DNA of 64,000 nt from Lysobacterales bacterium (GCA_030065125.1 JASJDM010000004.1:1-64000); one strand, 5' to 3'; counted from the stretch's first letter, positions 26,381 through 36,151 are shown. The notes: generated from the sequence alone by a model not told the origin. Translations and numbers: made by a program.

Positions 26381-28156
26381 CTACATGCTGTCCGGCGCGG
26401 AAACGCCCAGCAGCTTCAGGCCGTTGGCCAGCACCTGCCCCACAGCCTGGCTCAGGTTCAGGCGCGCGTTGCGCAGGTCTTCGTCGTCCACCAGGACCTG
26501 GTGGGCGTTGTAGTAGGAATGAAAATCCTGGGCCAGGTCTCGCAGGTAATGAGCCATCAGGTGCGGCGCCCGTTTGCGGGCCGCAGCCGAGATAACCTCG
26601 GGGTACTGGGCCAGGGAACGCATGACGGTGTTTTCGTGGGGCTCGGTGAGTCGCTCCAGGGCGGCCGCACCAATAGCCGAATTGTGGGAGTACCCCTTGT
26701 CGTCCAGCTTGCGGAACATGCTGGCCACCCGTGCATGGGCATACTGGATGTAATACACCGGGTTGTCCTGGGACTGGGATTTGGCCAGGTCCAGATCAAA
26801 ATCCAGGTGCTGATCGTGGCTGCGCATGACATAAAAGAAGCGCGCAGCGTCGGTGCCCACTTCCTCGCGCAGCTCGCGCAGGGTCACGAACTTGCCGGAA
26901 CGGGTGGACATCTGAACCTTTTCGCCGTGCCGGTACAGGTGGGCAAACTGGACCAGGGGAATTTCCAGCATCTCCGGGTCTTTGCCCAGTCCGGAAGCGG
27001 CGGCGCGCAGCCGTGCCACGTAACCGTGATGGTCGGCGCCCAGCACGTAAATGGTCCGGTCGAACCCGCGTTCCACCTTGTTCAAAAAGTAGGCGATATC
27101 CGAGGCGAAGTAAGTGGTTCGGCCGTCTTCCCGGATGACCACCCGGTCTTTCTCATCGCCAAACTCCGTGGCGCGCAGCCACTGGGCGCCGTCTTTTTCG
27201 TACAGATGGCTCTGCTCCCGCAGCTGATCCAGCGCCCGCTGAACCGAGCCGCTGCTGGCCAGCTCCCTTTCGGAGAACCAGTTGTCATAAACGACGTTGA
27301 AGCGGGCCAGGTCTTCCCGGATGTCGTCCACCATGGCGTTCAGGGCCGCTTCGTAGCAAACCCCGTACTGCTCGTCTCCCAAGGCCTGCTTTGCGCGCAG
27401 CACCAGGGCATCGATATGCACTTCACGCTGGTCCTTGGCCTCGGGATCGTCGCCGATGCCGTCCTCGGGCAGGCCGTCGCTGACCTCCTGGGCCGAGCGG
27501 CGCAGATCGTCACCGTGATCCTGGCGGACTGTGCGGGCCACGTCGTAGATGTAGTCACCCTGATAGCCGTTGGCAGGAAACGCCACCTGAGTGCCGCCCA
27601 GCTCCAGGTAGCGCAGCCACACGCTGGTGGCCAGGATATCCATCTGCCGGCCCGCGTCATTGACGTAGTATTCCCGCTGCACGTGATATCCCGCGGCCTC
27701 GAGTATGTTGCTGAGGGTAGCCCCGTAGGCAGCGCCACGGCCGTGGCCCACGTGCAGGGGCCCGGTCGGGTTGGCGGATACAAACTCCACCTGGACCCGC
27801 GTCCCGTTGCCGTCGTAACCCTGGCCGTAGTCGTCACCCTGGGCCAGGATCTGGGTGATCACCGACTGCAGGGAATGCTGGGTCAGATAGAAGTTGATAA
27901 AGCCGGGGCCGGCCAGCTCCACCTTTTCCACGTTTTTATTGGACAGCAGACGGTCAATGATCTCTTCGGCGATCTCACGCGGGGCACGCCGCGCTGGCTT
28001 GGCCAGGGTCAAGGCTACATTGGATGCAAAATCACCGTGTTCAATGGAACGGGTGCGCTCAACCACCACCTCGGGCTCCAGCTCCTTGGGCAGGCTGCCT
28101 TCCCGCTGCATATCCAGCAGCGCCTGGGTGATCAATTCCTGAATCAGTTTGCGCAC
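26381..28156 (-). CDS. argS: Arginyl-tRNA synthetase
   Basis: Charges tRNA-Arg. The 591-residue class I synthetase has its N-terminal additional domain (IEHGDFASNVALTLAK), the HIGH-type motif HVGHGRGAAYG preceded by SANPTGP, and a C-terminal DALR anticodon domain ending YNAHQVLVDDEDLRNARLNLSQAVGQVLANGL. The KMSK loop is MSTRSG, as is usual in ArgS. A block between about residues 170 and 240, including EAKDQREVHI, is an ordinary insertion of this family. It is downstream of ctaB with a 31-base gap and coupled to the SPOR gene. Confidence 0.97.
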   Translation of the reverse strand: MRKLIQELITQALLDMQREGSLPKELEPEVVVERTRSIEHGDFASNVALTLAKPARRAPREIAEEIIDRLLSNKNVEKVELAGPGFINFYLTQHSLQSVITQILAQGDDYGQGYDGNGTRVQVEFVSANPTGPLHVGHGRGAAYGATLSNILEAAGYHVQREYYVNDAGRQMDILATSVWLRYLELGGTQVAFPANGYQGDYIYDVARTVRQDHGDDLRRSAQEVSDGLPEDGIGDDPEAKDQREVHIDALVLRAKQALGDEQYGVCYEAALNAMVDDIREDLARFNVVYDNWFSERELASSGSVQRALDQLREQSHLYEKDGAQWLRATEFGDEKDRVVIREDGRTTYFASDIAYFLNKVERGFDRTIYVLGADHHGYVARLRAAASGLGKDPEMLEIPLVQFAHLYRHGEKVQMSTRSGKFVTLRELREEVGTDAARFFYVMRSHDQHLDFDLDLAKSQSQDNPVYYIQYAHARVASMFRKLDDKGYSHNSAIGAAALERLTEPHENTVMRSLAQYPEVISAAARKRAPHLMAHYLRDLAQDFHSYYNAHQVLVDDEDLRNARLNLSQAVGQVLANGLKLLGVSAPDSM

Positions 28157-28187
28157 GATGAAGTCCGTTGTTTTGGCTCGGCCCCGA

Positions 28188-29078
28188 TCAGCGGGGTCCG
28201 AACAGGGGATGGGCTATGGGCAGGTAGTGGTCTATCAGAAGAAACAGAAACAGGGCGCCAAGGTACCACACCGAGTAGGAGAATACGCGCATGGCCAGCT
28301 GTTCCTCGTCGCTGTTCAGCAACCTCACTGCGTAGTACAGGAAACCGCCACCCAGCACCAGGGCACCCAGGAGGTAAAACAGGCCGCTCATGCCGATGAG
28401 GTAGGGAAACAGAGTCACCAGTACCAGCAGCAGGGTGTAGAACAGGATCTGCCAGCGGGTAAATGGCACCCCGTGGGTCACCGGCAGCATGGGTATGCCC
28501 ACCGCCGCGTAATCATGGCGCCGGTAGATGGCCAGGGCCCAGAAATGGGGCGGCGTCCAGACAAAAATGATCAGGAACAGGATGAAGGCCTGGGGATCCA
28601 GCTGACCCGTCACCGCGACCCAGCCCAGCAAGGGCGGCGCCGCCCCGGCCGCGCCGCCGATCACGATGTTCTGCGGCGTGGCCCGCTTCAGGTAGACGGT
28701 ATAGATGATGGCGTAGCCGATCAGGGACACTCCGGTCAGGACGGCGGTGAGCGGGTTAACCCACAGGTAGAGCAGCGCCAGGCCCAGTACGCCCAGGACC
28801 ACCGCGAACACCAGCACCTGGCGGGTCGACAGCTGTCCGGTGGGCAGGGGACGGTGGCGGGTCCGGACCATTTCGGCATCGGCCTTGCGATCCAGCAGGT
28901 GATTGACCGCCGCCGCCGAAGCCGAGGCCAGCCCTATGCCTGCGCTGGCAATCAGCAGCAGCGGCAGCGGCACCAGACCGGGTGAAGCCAGGAACATGCC
29001 CACCATGGCGGTGAACACGATCATCGCCACCACCTTGGGCTTGCACAGTTCCAGGTACTGAGCCGCTACGCCGTTCAC
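28188..29078 (-). CDS. ctaB: Protoheme IX farnesyltransferase (heme O synthase)
   Basis: UbiA-family prenyltransferase that adds a farnesyl group to heme b, making heme O for the oxidase. The 296-residue polytopic protein has the aspartate motif [21 protein letters not shown] and the second polar loop [30 protein letters not shown]. It sits one base downstream of ctaA and belongs to the oxidase cluster, which needs heme A. Confidence 0.96.
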   Translation of the reverse strand: MNGVAAQYLELCKPKVVAMIVFTAMVGMFLASPGLVPLPLLLIASAGIGLASASAAAVNHLLDRKADAEMVRTRHRPLPTGQLSTRQVLVFAVVLGVLGLALLYLWVNPLTAVLTGVSLIGYAIIYTVYLKRATPQNIVIGGAAGAAPPLLGWVAVTGQLDPQAFILFLIIFVWTPPHFWALAIYRRHDYAAVGIPMLPVTHGVPFTRWQILFYTLLLVLVTLFPYLIGMSGLFYLLGALVLGGGFLYYAVRLLNSDEEQLAMRVFSYSVWYLGALFLFLLIDHYLPIAHPLFGPR

Positions 29079-29079
29079 G

Positions 29080-30069
29080 TCAGAGTCCGGTGTGCTTCCG
29101 GTTGCTCCACAGCAGACCGACCATGACCATCACCAGCAGGGCAGCTCCCCCGTTATGGCCCACGGCCACGGGCAGCGGCAGGTTTTTGACGATGTTCATG
29201 ATGCCAAGGGTCAACTGCACAGCCAGCGCGCCCAGAAGCATAGCGGCACCCGTGGGCTGGCGTCGAATCCACAGCACCGCGCTGATCAGCAGCAGGGCCA
29301 GGGTCAGCACCACGGCGCCCACCCGGTGGGTGTAGTGGATCGCCAGGCGCGACTCGTAATCCAGCACCCCACCTTCATAGTCGACGCCGATTTCCCGCAG
29401 GATGGTGAAGCCTTCCTGGTAGTTCATCCCCGGCGGCACCCAGACGCCCGCGCAGGTTGGAAAGTCAGGACAGATCAGGGCCGAGTAGTTGGTGCTGGTC
29501 CAGCCCCCCAGGAAGATCTGTCCAGCCAGCAGGAAAAATCCCAGCCACAGCCAGCCACTGGCCCGGCCCACGGCCGCAACGGTCCTCGACCCGAGTGACA
29601 GGGCCAGCCAGGTCAACAGCGCCAGGGTTGTCATGCCCCCCAGCAGGTGCGCAGTGACCACGGCAGGTTTCAGCTTCAAGGTGACGGTCCACATACCGAA
29701 TACGGCCTGCATCACGATCACGGCCACGATGACCCAGGGCAGCAGCCTGGGCAGAGAGTTGTCCCGGGTCCGGCCCCTGGCGCTGCCTATGGCCAAAGCC
29801 AGGGTCAGAAGCATTACGGCACCCGCCAGGTAACGATGGGCCATCTCCCGCCACGCTTTGCCGGCCTCCACCGGCCGCTCAGGGAACGCCTGATTAGCCT
29901 GAGTCACCTCTTCCGCGGTATTCGGCCAGGTGAGCTTGCCGTAGCAGCCGGGCCAGTCCGGACAGCCCAGGCCAGCGTGGGTCAAACGCACGTAGGCGCC
30001 CAGCACCACCAGGCAGAAAGTCAGGACAACGGTGATCCATGCCAGCTTCTGTAATGTCGATCGGTTCAT
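29080..30069 (-). CDS. ctaA: Heme A synthase (COX15/CtaA)
   Basis: Membrane monooxygenase that converts heme O to heme A. The 329 residues form eight helices. Conserved histidine-bearing segments include [56 protein letters not shown] and [16 protein letters not shown]. The [10 protein letters not shown] motif marks the type used by proteobacteria. It overlaps the Sco-like gene start by four bases and is followed by ctaB. Confidence 0.96.
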   Translation of the reverse strand: MNRSTLQKLAWITVVLTFCLVVLGAYVRLTHAGLGCPDWPGCYGKLTWPNTAEEVTQANQAFPERPVEAGKAWREMAHRYLAGAVMLLTLALAIGSARGRTRDNSLPRLLPWVIVAVIVMQAVFGMWTVTLKLKPAVVTAHLLGGMTTLALLTWLALSLGSRTVAAVGRASGWLWLGFFLLAGQIFLGGWTSTNYSALICPDFPTCAGVWVPPGMNYQEGFTILREIGVDYEGGVLDYESRLAIHYTHRVGAVVLTLALLLISAVLWIRRQPTGAAMLLGALAVQLTLGIMNIVKNLPLPVAVGHNGGAALLVMVMVGLLWSNRKHTGL

Positions 30070-30659
30070 TCGCCCTCCATGGGATTGAACTTGCTGTATT
30101 TGACCAGTCGATCCAGGTCTTTGCGCAGCCCGGTCGCGTCCAGCGGCACGGGATAAGCCATCATCAGGTTGCCCAGCGGGTCAACCAGGAATACGGGGTA
30201 ATCGCTGAGTTGCCGCCCCGACAGCGCCCTGGCCATGCCGCCGTTGACGTCCGCCTGCCAGATCAGCCCGTCAGGCAGCGGGTCTATCGGCGCGTCCGGT
30301 GACACCAGCAGGACCGCCACATCGTCCATGTCGTGGCCCAGGGTCTGGCGCACCCGCAGCAGCTCGTCCAGCTGATCCCGACACGGCTGGGCGCAATCGC
30401 CTGTCTGCCGCGAAAGGATGGTCCAGCGGTCAAATGCGTTTTGCAGTCCCGACACCTCGTTCAGGACCAGCACTGGCGAAACCAGCTCACCATTGTTGCG
30501 GGTGGCGCCGGGCGCCCAGTCACTCCAGCGGCTGTTGAGAAAAAGCGCGACGACGATGGGCGCCAGGAACAATCCAAACAGCAGCAACAGGGTCAACCTG
30601 CCGCGATTGGGTTGGACGTTGCCGTCTCCGGCCGGATTGCTTGGAGATCGAGAATTCAT
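30066..30659 (-). CDS. Sco-like thioredoxin-fold membrane protein of the oxidase cluster
   Basis: A 197-residue protein with one N-terminal membrane helix (LTLLLLFGLFLAPIVVALFL) and a periplasmic thioredoxin-like domain. The motif GDCAQPCRDQL (C-x3-C) corresponds to the copper-binding CxxxC of Sco/SenC proteins, and YPVFLVDPLGNLMMAY resembles their C-terminal strand. The conserved distal histidine ligand of Sco is not apparent, so copper binding is uncertain. It could instead be a thiol reductase for CuA assembly. The start at 30659 overlaps the SURF1 stop (ATGA). Confidence 0.75.
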   Translation of the reverse strand: MNSRSPSNPAGDGNVQPNRGRLTLLLLFGLFLAPIVVALFLNSRWSDWAPGATRNNGELVSPVLVLNEVSGLQNAFDRWTILSRQTGDCAQPCRDQLDELLRVRQTLGHDMDDVAVLLVSPDAPIDPLPDGLIWQADVNGGMARALSGRQLSDYPVFLVDPLGNLMMAYPVPLDATGLRKDLDRLVKYSKFNPMEGE

Positions 30660-31357
30660 TGTTTCAAACGGCGCCAGGTCAATAACAGGGTAACCACGAC
30701 CACAGCCGCGGCCAGGCTGAACCACTGCAGCGCATAGCCGCGGTGTTTGTCCGGCCCCATCACCCGGGGTCGCCATTCACGGCGCAGCGACGCTTCCTCG
30801 GGTCTTGTGGCCAACAAGATCTGGGGCGCCAGCTCTTTTTTCAATGCCTGCTGCAGCCGGGCCGGGTCAATATAGGGCACCAGCGGGTATTCACCGCTCC
30901 CGTAGTCCACTTCTCCCAGCTGGAACCCCGGTCTCGGCAGGTTGGTGAGCACACCCTCGAGTTCCACCGTCCCCGAGGGTTCCGGCGGCACGCTGGGCAG
31001 GGTCCTCCGGTCCCGGGCCAGGGGTGTCCAGCCACGATTGACCAGCAGGACGGGCCCCCCGGCCGCCGGTTGAAACAGGCTGATCACGTGAGCACCGACC
31101 TGGCCGTCGAGCTGCTGGTTGTCCAGCAGTAGGCCCTGGTCCTGGTATTGCCCGCTGAGGCGCACCCGGCTGTAGCGCGGTTGCGGCTGATAACGCCCCA
31201 ATTCCGCGGCTGCGCGCTCGATCCCCTGGTCGAAGTCGGCATACAGGGACTCCTTTTCCGCGGCCCGGTTCATCTGCCATTGCCCCAGGCTGACGAACAG
31301 ACCGGTAAAGGCCACCGCCGTGGCCAGTGGAATCACGGTTCGCCACAGGACCTTCAC
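30656..31357 (-). CDS. SURF1 family oxidase assembly protein
   Basis: A 233-residue protein with two membrane helices, at the N-terminus (TVIPLATAVAFTGLFVSLGQWQ) and the C-terminus (YALQWFSLAAAVVVVTLLLTWRRL), around a periplasmic domain. It has the SURF1 motifs LLVNRGWTPL and the GYALQWFSLA end. SURF1 helps place heme A in subunit I. The start is GTG at 31357 (VKVLWRTVIP) with GGTGG upstream; the frame remains open farther but overlaps the divergent DUF2909 gene. Confidence 0.9.
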   Translation of the reverse strand: MKVLWRTVIPLATAVAFTGLFVSLGQWQMNRAAEKESLYADFDQGIERAAAELGRYQPQPRYSRVRLSGQYQDQGLLLDNQQLDGQVGAHVISLFQPAAGGPVLLVNRGWTPLARDRRTLPSVPPEPSGTVELEGVLTNLPRPGFQLGEVDYGSGEYPLVPYIDPARLQQALKKELAPQILLATRPEEASLRREWRPRVMGPDKHRGYALQWFSLAAAVVVVTLLLTWRRLKQ

Positions 31358-31414
31358 GAGCCACCCGTATATACTTTGCGGCCTCTGATCCCGGGGACCC
31401 GGTGAGACCTGACC

Positions 31415-31663
31415 ATGTGGACCAAGTACGTCATTGTTGGCCTGTTGCTGTTTATCGTGTTCAACCTGGGCATGGGCATGTTTTACATGCTCAAGGACGG
31501 CAGCCGCAGTGACCGTACCTTCAAGGCCCTGGCCATGCGGATCACCATGTCTGTAGTGCTGTTCGGGCTGCTGATCCTGGGCATGGCCACCGGCCTGATC
31601 AAGCCCCACCAGAATCCACTGGGCGTCAAGCCACCCAGCGAGCAGTCATCAGGCGCTCCCTGA
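31415..31663 (+). CDS. Twin transmembrane protein (DUF2909 family)
   Basis: An 82-residue protein with two membrane helices (YVIVGLLLFIVFNLGMGMFYML and MSVVLFGLLILGMATG) joined by a basic loop KDGSRSDRTFKALAMRITM, the DUF2909 pattern. Members usually lie inside cytochrome oxidase clusters, opposite SURF1, as here. Function is not established; a small assembly or stability factor is plausible. Confidence 0.85.
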   Translation: MWTKYVIVGLLLFIVFNLGMGMFYMLKDGSRSDRTFKALAMRITMSVVLFGLLILGMATGLIKPHQNPLGVKPPSEQSSGAP

Positions 31664-31684
31664 TTCGAGCCGCCTAGACGACAA

Positions 31685-31703
31685 CGCCCCGATAACCGGG
31701 GCG
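31685..31703. terminator. Hairpin between convergent DUF2909 and ctaE genes
   Basis: CGCCCCG ATAAC CGGGGCG forms a perfect 7-bp stem in the 65-base gap between the two convergent genes. U-tracts on either strand are poor, so it may be a weak bidirectional terminator or an mRNA 3'-end stabiliser. Confidence 0.5.
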
Positions 31704-31728
31704 CTGATGATTATTGTTAGGCTGGGGT

Positions 31729-32598
31729 CTACAGGATGTAGACAAACACAAACAGGCCCAGCCAGACCACGTCCACGAAGTGCCAGTACCAGGCCACGGC
31801 CTCGAAGCCGAAGTGGTGCTGCGGTGTGAAGTGCCCGCGCAGGCAGCGCCCCAGAATGACCAGCAGCATGATGGCACCCAGGGTCACGTGCAGGCCGTGG
31901 AAGCCGGTCAGCATGAAAAAGGTGGAGCCGTAGATGCCGCTGGTCAGCTTCAGGTTCAAGTCCTGGTAGGCGTGCACGTATTCCCAGCTCTGCAGGCCCA
32001 CGAACAAAAATCCAAGCGCCACGGTGGCCGCCAGCCACACCACCAGCGCGCGACGGTTTTCGTGGCGCAGCGCGTGGTGGGCCAGGGTGACGGTCACGCC
32101 CGAGCTCAGCAGAATCAGGGTGTTGATCAGCGGCAGCCCGAATGCCGGGATCAAGGCGAACTCGCCGCCGATGGCTTCAGGTCCGTTGGTGGGCCAGGCG
32201 GCTTCAAAGGTGGGCCACAGGAACTGCTGGGTAGCCAGGCCCGTGCCGTCGCCACCCAGCCACGGGATCACAAATTGCCGTGCGTAAAACAGGGCGCCGA
32301 AGAATGCGGCAAAAAACATCACCTCGCTGGCAATGAACCAGATCATTCCCATGCGGAAAGACACGTCCACCTGATCGCTGTACGTGCCTTGTTCGCTCTC
32401 GCGAATCACGGTGCCGAACCAGCCCCACATCATGAACAGGACGATGGCCAGCCCACCCAGCATCATGATGAGCCAGAAATCGCCGTTGCCGTTCATGAAG
32501 TTGGCGGCGGATGCGGTCAACGTCGCCAGGCCAATGGAACCCACGATGGGCCATCGTGTGCCGTGCGGGATGTAATAACCCCCGTCTGCGTGTGCCAT
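31729..32598 (-). CDS. ctaE: Cytochrome c oxidase subunit III
   Basis: Seven-helix subunit III, 289 residues, of the aa3-type heme-copper oxidase. Characteristic stretches are FRMGMIWFIASEVMFFAAFFGALFYAR with its glutamate, TLAHHALRHENRRALVVWL, and HVTLGAIMLLVILGRCLRGHFTPQHHFGFEAVAWYWHFVDVVWLGLFVFVYIL at the C-terminus. It lies 11 bases downstream of ctaG and ends the structural part of the operon before the convergent DUF2909 gene. Confidence 0.97.
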   Translation of the reverse strand: MAHADGGYYIPHGTRWPIVGSIGLATLTASAANFMNGNGDFWLIMMLGGLAIVLFMMWGWFGTVIRESEQGTYSDQVDVSFRMGMIWFIASEVMFFAAFFGALFYARQFVIPWLGGDGTGLATQQFLWPTFEAAWPTNGPEAIGGEFALIPAFGLPLINTLILLSSGVTVTLAHHALRHENRRALVVWLAATVALGFLFVGLQSWEYVHAYQDLNLKLTSGIYGSTFFMLTGFHGLHVTLGAIMLLVILGRCLRGHFTPQHHFGFEAVAWYWHFVDVVWLGLFVFVYIL

Positions 32599-32609
32599 TT
32601 TTTTATCCC

Positions 32610-33194
32610 CTAGGAACGATCGGCTTTCGCCAGCGTCCCGCTTTCCTCGTCATATTTATAGAATCGGTACGACAGTGTCAGCACCTTGGTGTTTTTTGGT
32701 AAAGCCGGGTCAATGACAAATCGAACCGGCATTTCCTGGCTTTCGCCAGCCTCCAGCCGCTGCTGGGTAAAACAAAAGCACTCGGTCTTGGCGAAATAGA
32801 TGGAGGCCTGGGCGGGGGCAACGCTGGGCACCGCGTGGCCGATTACCGCCTCGCTGGACTGGTTTTGGGCCAGGTACAGGGTTTCGGAAACCTCACCCAC
32901 CTTGACCTTCATGAACTTCTCGCTGGGGCCAAATTCCCAGGGCAGCCCCCGATCCACGGCGGCATCAAAGTGAACCGTGACCCAGCGTTCTTCATCGGTC
33001 GGTTCGAACTGGACCTCGCTGGCGGACACCCGGCCGTTGTCGATCAGGCGGATTCCGGTGACCTCACAAAAGATGTCGTACAGCGGCACCAGGGCAAAGC
33101 CGAAGCCGAACATCCCCAGAGCCACACCGGCCAGGGTCAGTAACAGGCGCCGGCCCTGGGGCCGGGTTTTCTTTTGGTCGCTGGTTTCGCTCAT
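32610..33194 (-). CDS. ctaG: Cytochrome c oxidase assembly protein CtaG/Cox11
   Basis: Copper chaperone for the CuB site of subunit I. The 194 residues comprise one N-terminal helix (LLLTLAGVALGMFGFGFALVPLYDIFCEVTG) and a periplasmic Ig-like domain with the copper motif ECFCFTQQ and PVRFVIDPALP. Its start overlaps the stop of the 46-residue gene (ATGA), and ctaE follows. Confidence 0.95.
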   Translation of the reverse strand: MSETSDQKKTRPQGRRLLLTLAGVALGMFGFGFALVPLYDIFCEVTGIRLIDNGRVSASEVQFEPTDEERWVTVHFDAAVDRGLPWEFGPSEKFMKVKVGEVSETLYLAQNQSSEAVIGHAVPSVAPAQASIYFAKTECFCFTQQRLEAGESQEMPVRFVIDPALPKNTKVLTLSYRFYKYDEESGTLAKADRS

Positions 33195-33331
33195 TGGGTG
33201 CCAAACACGCCCGACATGATGAACATCAGGTACAGCAGCACTGCTGACACGGCCAGTCCTATGGCCGTGCGGCGCGCGGCCGTCCGGCGGCGCGCCTCGT
33301 CCTGATCGTCAATGTTGCGTTGATCCGTCAT
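33191..33331 (-). CDS. Small oxidase-cluster membrane protein
   Basis: A 46-residue protein starting MTDQRNIDDQDEARRRTAARR, with one C-terminal membrane helix (TAIGLAVSAVLLYLMFIMSGVF). Small single-helix proteins of this kind commonly sit between subunit I and ctaG in proteobacterial oxidase operons and are thought to aid assembly. The start is four bases from the ctaD stop and its own stop overlaps ctaG, so translation is chained. Real by position and pattern rather than by a recognised domain. Confidence 0.72.
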   Translation of the reverse strand: MTDQRNIDDQDEARRRTAARRTAIGLAVSAVLLYLMFIMSGVFGTQ

Positions 33332-33335
33332 TGGT

Positions 33336-34964
33336 TTAATGGGCCACGTCCCCGTGGGCCACGTCTTCGTCACGGAAGTCCGGCGCTTCATCGAAGGTGT
33401 GGTAAGGCGCCGGCGTCGCCACCGTCCACTCCAGCCCCTTGGCGCCTTCCCAGACGCGGTCGGGCAGCTGCTCGGTGCGTTTGCCAAAGCTGGCCTTCAG
33501 CACGATGTACAGGAAGATCAGCTGGGTCAGGCCAAAGGCAAAGCCACCGATGGACGACCACATATTGAACTCGGCGAACTGTACGGAGTAGTCCGGGATC
33601 CGGCGCGGCATGCCGGCCAGCCCCAGGAAGTGCTGGGGGAAGAACAGCAGGTTGACGGTGACCACCGACAGCCAGAAATGCCACTTGCCGAGGGTTTCCG
33701 AATACATGTTACCGGTCCACTTGGGCAGCCAGTAATAAGCAGCCGCCATGATGGAGAACACGGCGCCGGTCACCAGGACGTAGTGGAAGTGAGCCACGAC
33801 AAAGTAGGTGTCGTGGTACTGGAAATCCGCCGGGACGATGGCGAGCATCAGGCCGGAGAACCCACCGATGGTGAACAGGATGACAAACCCCACGGCAAAC
33901 AGCATGGGTGTCTCGAAGGTCATCGAGCCTTTCCACATGGTGGCGACCCAGTTAAACACCTTCACCCCGGTAGGCACCGCGATCACCATGGTGGCGTACA
34001 TGAAAAACAGCTCACCACCCAGCGGCATGCCGGTAGTGAACATATGGTGCGCCCACACGATGAAAGAAAGGAAGGCGATGGAGGCCGTGGCGTACACCAT
34101 GGACACGTAGCCGAACAGGGGCTTGCGGGCGAATGTCGGGATGATTTCCGACACGATGCCGAAGGCCGGCAGGATCATGATGTAGACCTCGGGGTGCCCG
34201 AAGAACCAGAAAATATGCTGGAACATCACCGGGTCGCCGCCACCGGCCGCATTGAAGAAGCTGGTGCCGAAATAGCGGTCGGTCAGCAGCATGGTCACGG
34301 CGCCAGCCAGTACCGGCATCACCATGATCAGCAGGAAAGCCGTGATCAGCCAGGTCCAGACGAACAGCGGCATGCGCAGCAGGTTCATCTTCGGCGCCCG
34401 CATGTTCAGGATGGTGGCCACGATGTTGATGGCCCCCATAATGGACGACAGTCCCATCAGGTGAATGGCAAAGATCACGAAGGCAAAGCTGTCGCCCCCC
34501 TGCAGGGATAGCGGCGGGTAAAGTGTCCAGCCGGCCGCCGGTCCCCCGGACTCCATGAACAGCGTGGACAGCAGCATGGCGAAGGCGAACGGCAGGATCC
34601 AGAAGCTCCAGTTGTTCATTCGCGGCAGGGCCATGTCCGGCGCCCCCACCATCATGGGGACCAGCCAGTTGGCCAGGCCCACGAAAGCCGGCATTACGGC
34701 CCCGAAAATCATGACCAGCGCGTGCATGGTGGTCATCTGGTTGAAGAAGTCGGGTTCGACCACCTGCAGGCCCGGCTGGAACAGCTCAGCCCGAATGACC
34801 AGCGCCATGGCTCCGCCGACGAAAAACATCGCCAGCGAAAACAGCAGGTACAGCGTGCCGATATCCTTATGGTTGGTGGTGAACACCCACCGGCTCAGCC
34901 CCTTGGCCGGCCCGTGGTCGTGATGGTCATCCTGGTCGTGATGGGTCGTTTCTGCTGTGCTCAT
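33336..34964 (-). CDS. ctaD: Cytochrome c oxidase subunit I
   Basis: Catalytic heme a / heme a3-CuB subunit, 542 residues, 12 helices. It shows WVFTTNHKDIGTLYLLF at the start, HALVMIFGAVMPAFVGLANWL, HIFWFFGHPEVYIMILPAFGI with the CuB His and cross-linked Tyr, the ligand pair in FIVWAHHMFTTG, and FQYHDTYFVVAHFHYVLVTG with the heme histidines. The N-terminal MSTAETTHHDQDDHHDHG is unusually His/Asp-rich. The start at 34964 follows ctaC by 17 bases. Confidence 0.98.
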   Translation of the reverse strand: MSTAETTHHDQDDHHDHGPAKGLSRWVFTTNHKDIGTLYLLFSLAMFFVGGAMALVIRAELFQPGLQVVEPDFFNQMTTMHALVMIFGAVMPAFVGLANWLVPMMVGAPDMALPRMNNWSFWILPFAFAMLLSTLFMESGGPAAGWTLYPPLSLQGGDSFAFVIFAIHLMGLSSIMGAINIVATILNMRAPKMNLLRMPLFVWTWLITAFLLIMVMPVLAGAVTMLLTDRYFGTSFFNAAGGGDPVMFQHIFWFFGHPEVYIMILPAFGIVSEIIPTFARKPLFGYVSMVYATASIAFLSFIVWAHHMFTTGMPLGGELFFMYATMVIAVPTGVKVFNWVATMWKGSMTFETPMLFAVGFVILFTIGGFSGLMLAIVPADFQYHDTYFVVAHFHYVLVTGAVFSIMAAAYYWLPKWTGNMYSETLGKWHFWLSVVTVNLLFFPQHFLGLAGMPRRIPDYSVQFAEFNMWSSIGGFAFGLTQLIFLYIVLKASFGKRTEQLPDRVWEGAKGLEWTVATPAPYHTFDEAPDFRDEDVAHGDVAH

Positions 34965-34981
34965 CGCTATCTTCCTTGCTG

Positions 34982-36151
34982 TCAGCCGCGCTTGGCTGCC
35001 CGAACATCCCGGGGTTGAATCGTGTCGCTGGCCTTGTTGCCCCACGCGCTGCGCGTGTAGGTCAGGGCTGCAGCAATGTCGGCCTCATTGAGAGTGTCAC
35101 CGAAGGCCTGCATGGCGGTGCCGGGACGGCCGTTGACCACCACGTCGATGTGATCCTCGGTCGGGCCATTGGCTACCGGGCTGCCGGCCAGAGCCGGAAA
35201 TGCAGGGGCCAGTCCCTGGCCGTTCAGCTGGTGGCAGGCTGCACACTGGGCCTCGTAGACCGCCTGACCGTGGGCTACCAGTTCTTCCTGGCTCCAGTCA
35301 CGCTCGACGTTCTGTTCAGCAACCAGCTGCTCCTGCTTCTGTTCATCCACCCAGGCCTGGTAAGCGGGGCGGCTGACGGCTTCGACCACGATAGGCATGA
35401 AGCCGTGGTCCTTGCCGCACAACTCGGCACACTGGCCCCGGTAGATGCCGGGTTCCTTGATTTCTACCCAGGCCTCGTTGACGAAACCGGGGATGGCGTC
35501 ACGCTTCCAGCCAAAATCCGGCACCCACCAGGCGTGGATCACGTCGTCGGCGGTGATCAGGAAACGGACCTTGGTGTTGATGGGCAGCACCACGCGGTTA
35601 TCCACGTTGAGCAGGTAGTCGTCCACCGTGGCGGGATCAATTCCCGAGTTCAGCTGCCGCGCGCTGTTGCTGGCCGAATCCAGGTTGCTGAGGAAGCTGA
35701 CGTCGTCTTCGATGTAGTCGTACTTCCACTTCCACTGGTAGCCGGTGATTTTCACGGTCATGTCCGAATCACCGGTCTGGTGCATGTACACCAGCGTGTT
35801 GGTGGCCGGGATGGCCATACCCACCAGGATCAGGATCGGGATGACGGTCCAGACAATCTCTGCCTTGGTGCTGTGGCTGAATTGAGCCGGCTCGTGGCCG
35901 CGGGACTTGCGGTGCAGGTACATGGACACGAACATGGCGCCAAACACCAGCACGCCGATGACCACGCAGATCCACAGGATCAGCATATGCAGTCCGTAGA
36001 CACGCTCGGAAAACTCGCTGACCCCCTGGGTCAGATTGAGCGCGTAGTCGGCCCATGCCGGCGCTGCCATCAGCGTCAGCAGTGCCAGCGTCGCGGCCCG
36101 ATGAAATAAACCGCCCAGGCTGCGTCGCTGGACTCCTTTCGAATTCGTCAT
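34982..36151 (-). CDS. ctaC: Cytochrome c oxidase subunit II with fused cytochrome c domain
   Basis: Signal peptide (ending APAWAD), two helices, then a periplasmic cupredoxin with the CuA motif GQCAELCGKDHGFMPI, and finally a cytochrome c domain with CAACH and a GTAMQAF Met ligand, making a caa3-like arrangement. The aromatic electron-entry patch is in ITGYQWKWKYDY. The ATG at 36151 gives 389 residues and has AAGGGTGG upstream; an in-frame GTG lies nine bases before. It heads the ctaC-ctaD-...-ctaB transcript. Confidence 0.97.
   Translation of the reverse strand: MTNSKGVQRRSLGGLFHRAATLALLTLMAAPAWADYALNLTQGVSEFSERVYGLHMLILWICVVIGVLVFGAMFVSMYLHRKSRGHEPAQFSHSTKAEIVWTVIPILILVGMAIPATNTLVYMHQTGDSDMTVKITGYQWKWKYDYIEDDVSFLSNLDSASNSARQLNSGIDPATVDDYLLNVDNRVVLPINTKVRFLITADDVIHAWWVPDFGWKRDAIPGFVNEAWVEIKEPGIYRGQCAELCGKDHGFMPIVVEAVSRPAYQAWVDEQKQEQLVAEQNVERDWSQEELVAHGQAVYEAQCAACHQLNGQGLAPAFPALAGSPVANGPTEDHIDVVVNGRPGTAMQAFGDTLNEADIAAALTYTRSAWGNKASDTIQPRDVRAAKRG

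Noticed and set aside
26240..28399. A 719-codon open frame antisense to argS.
   Set aside because: argS is unmistakable on the other strand, and the antisense frame lacks recognisable motifs.
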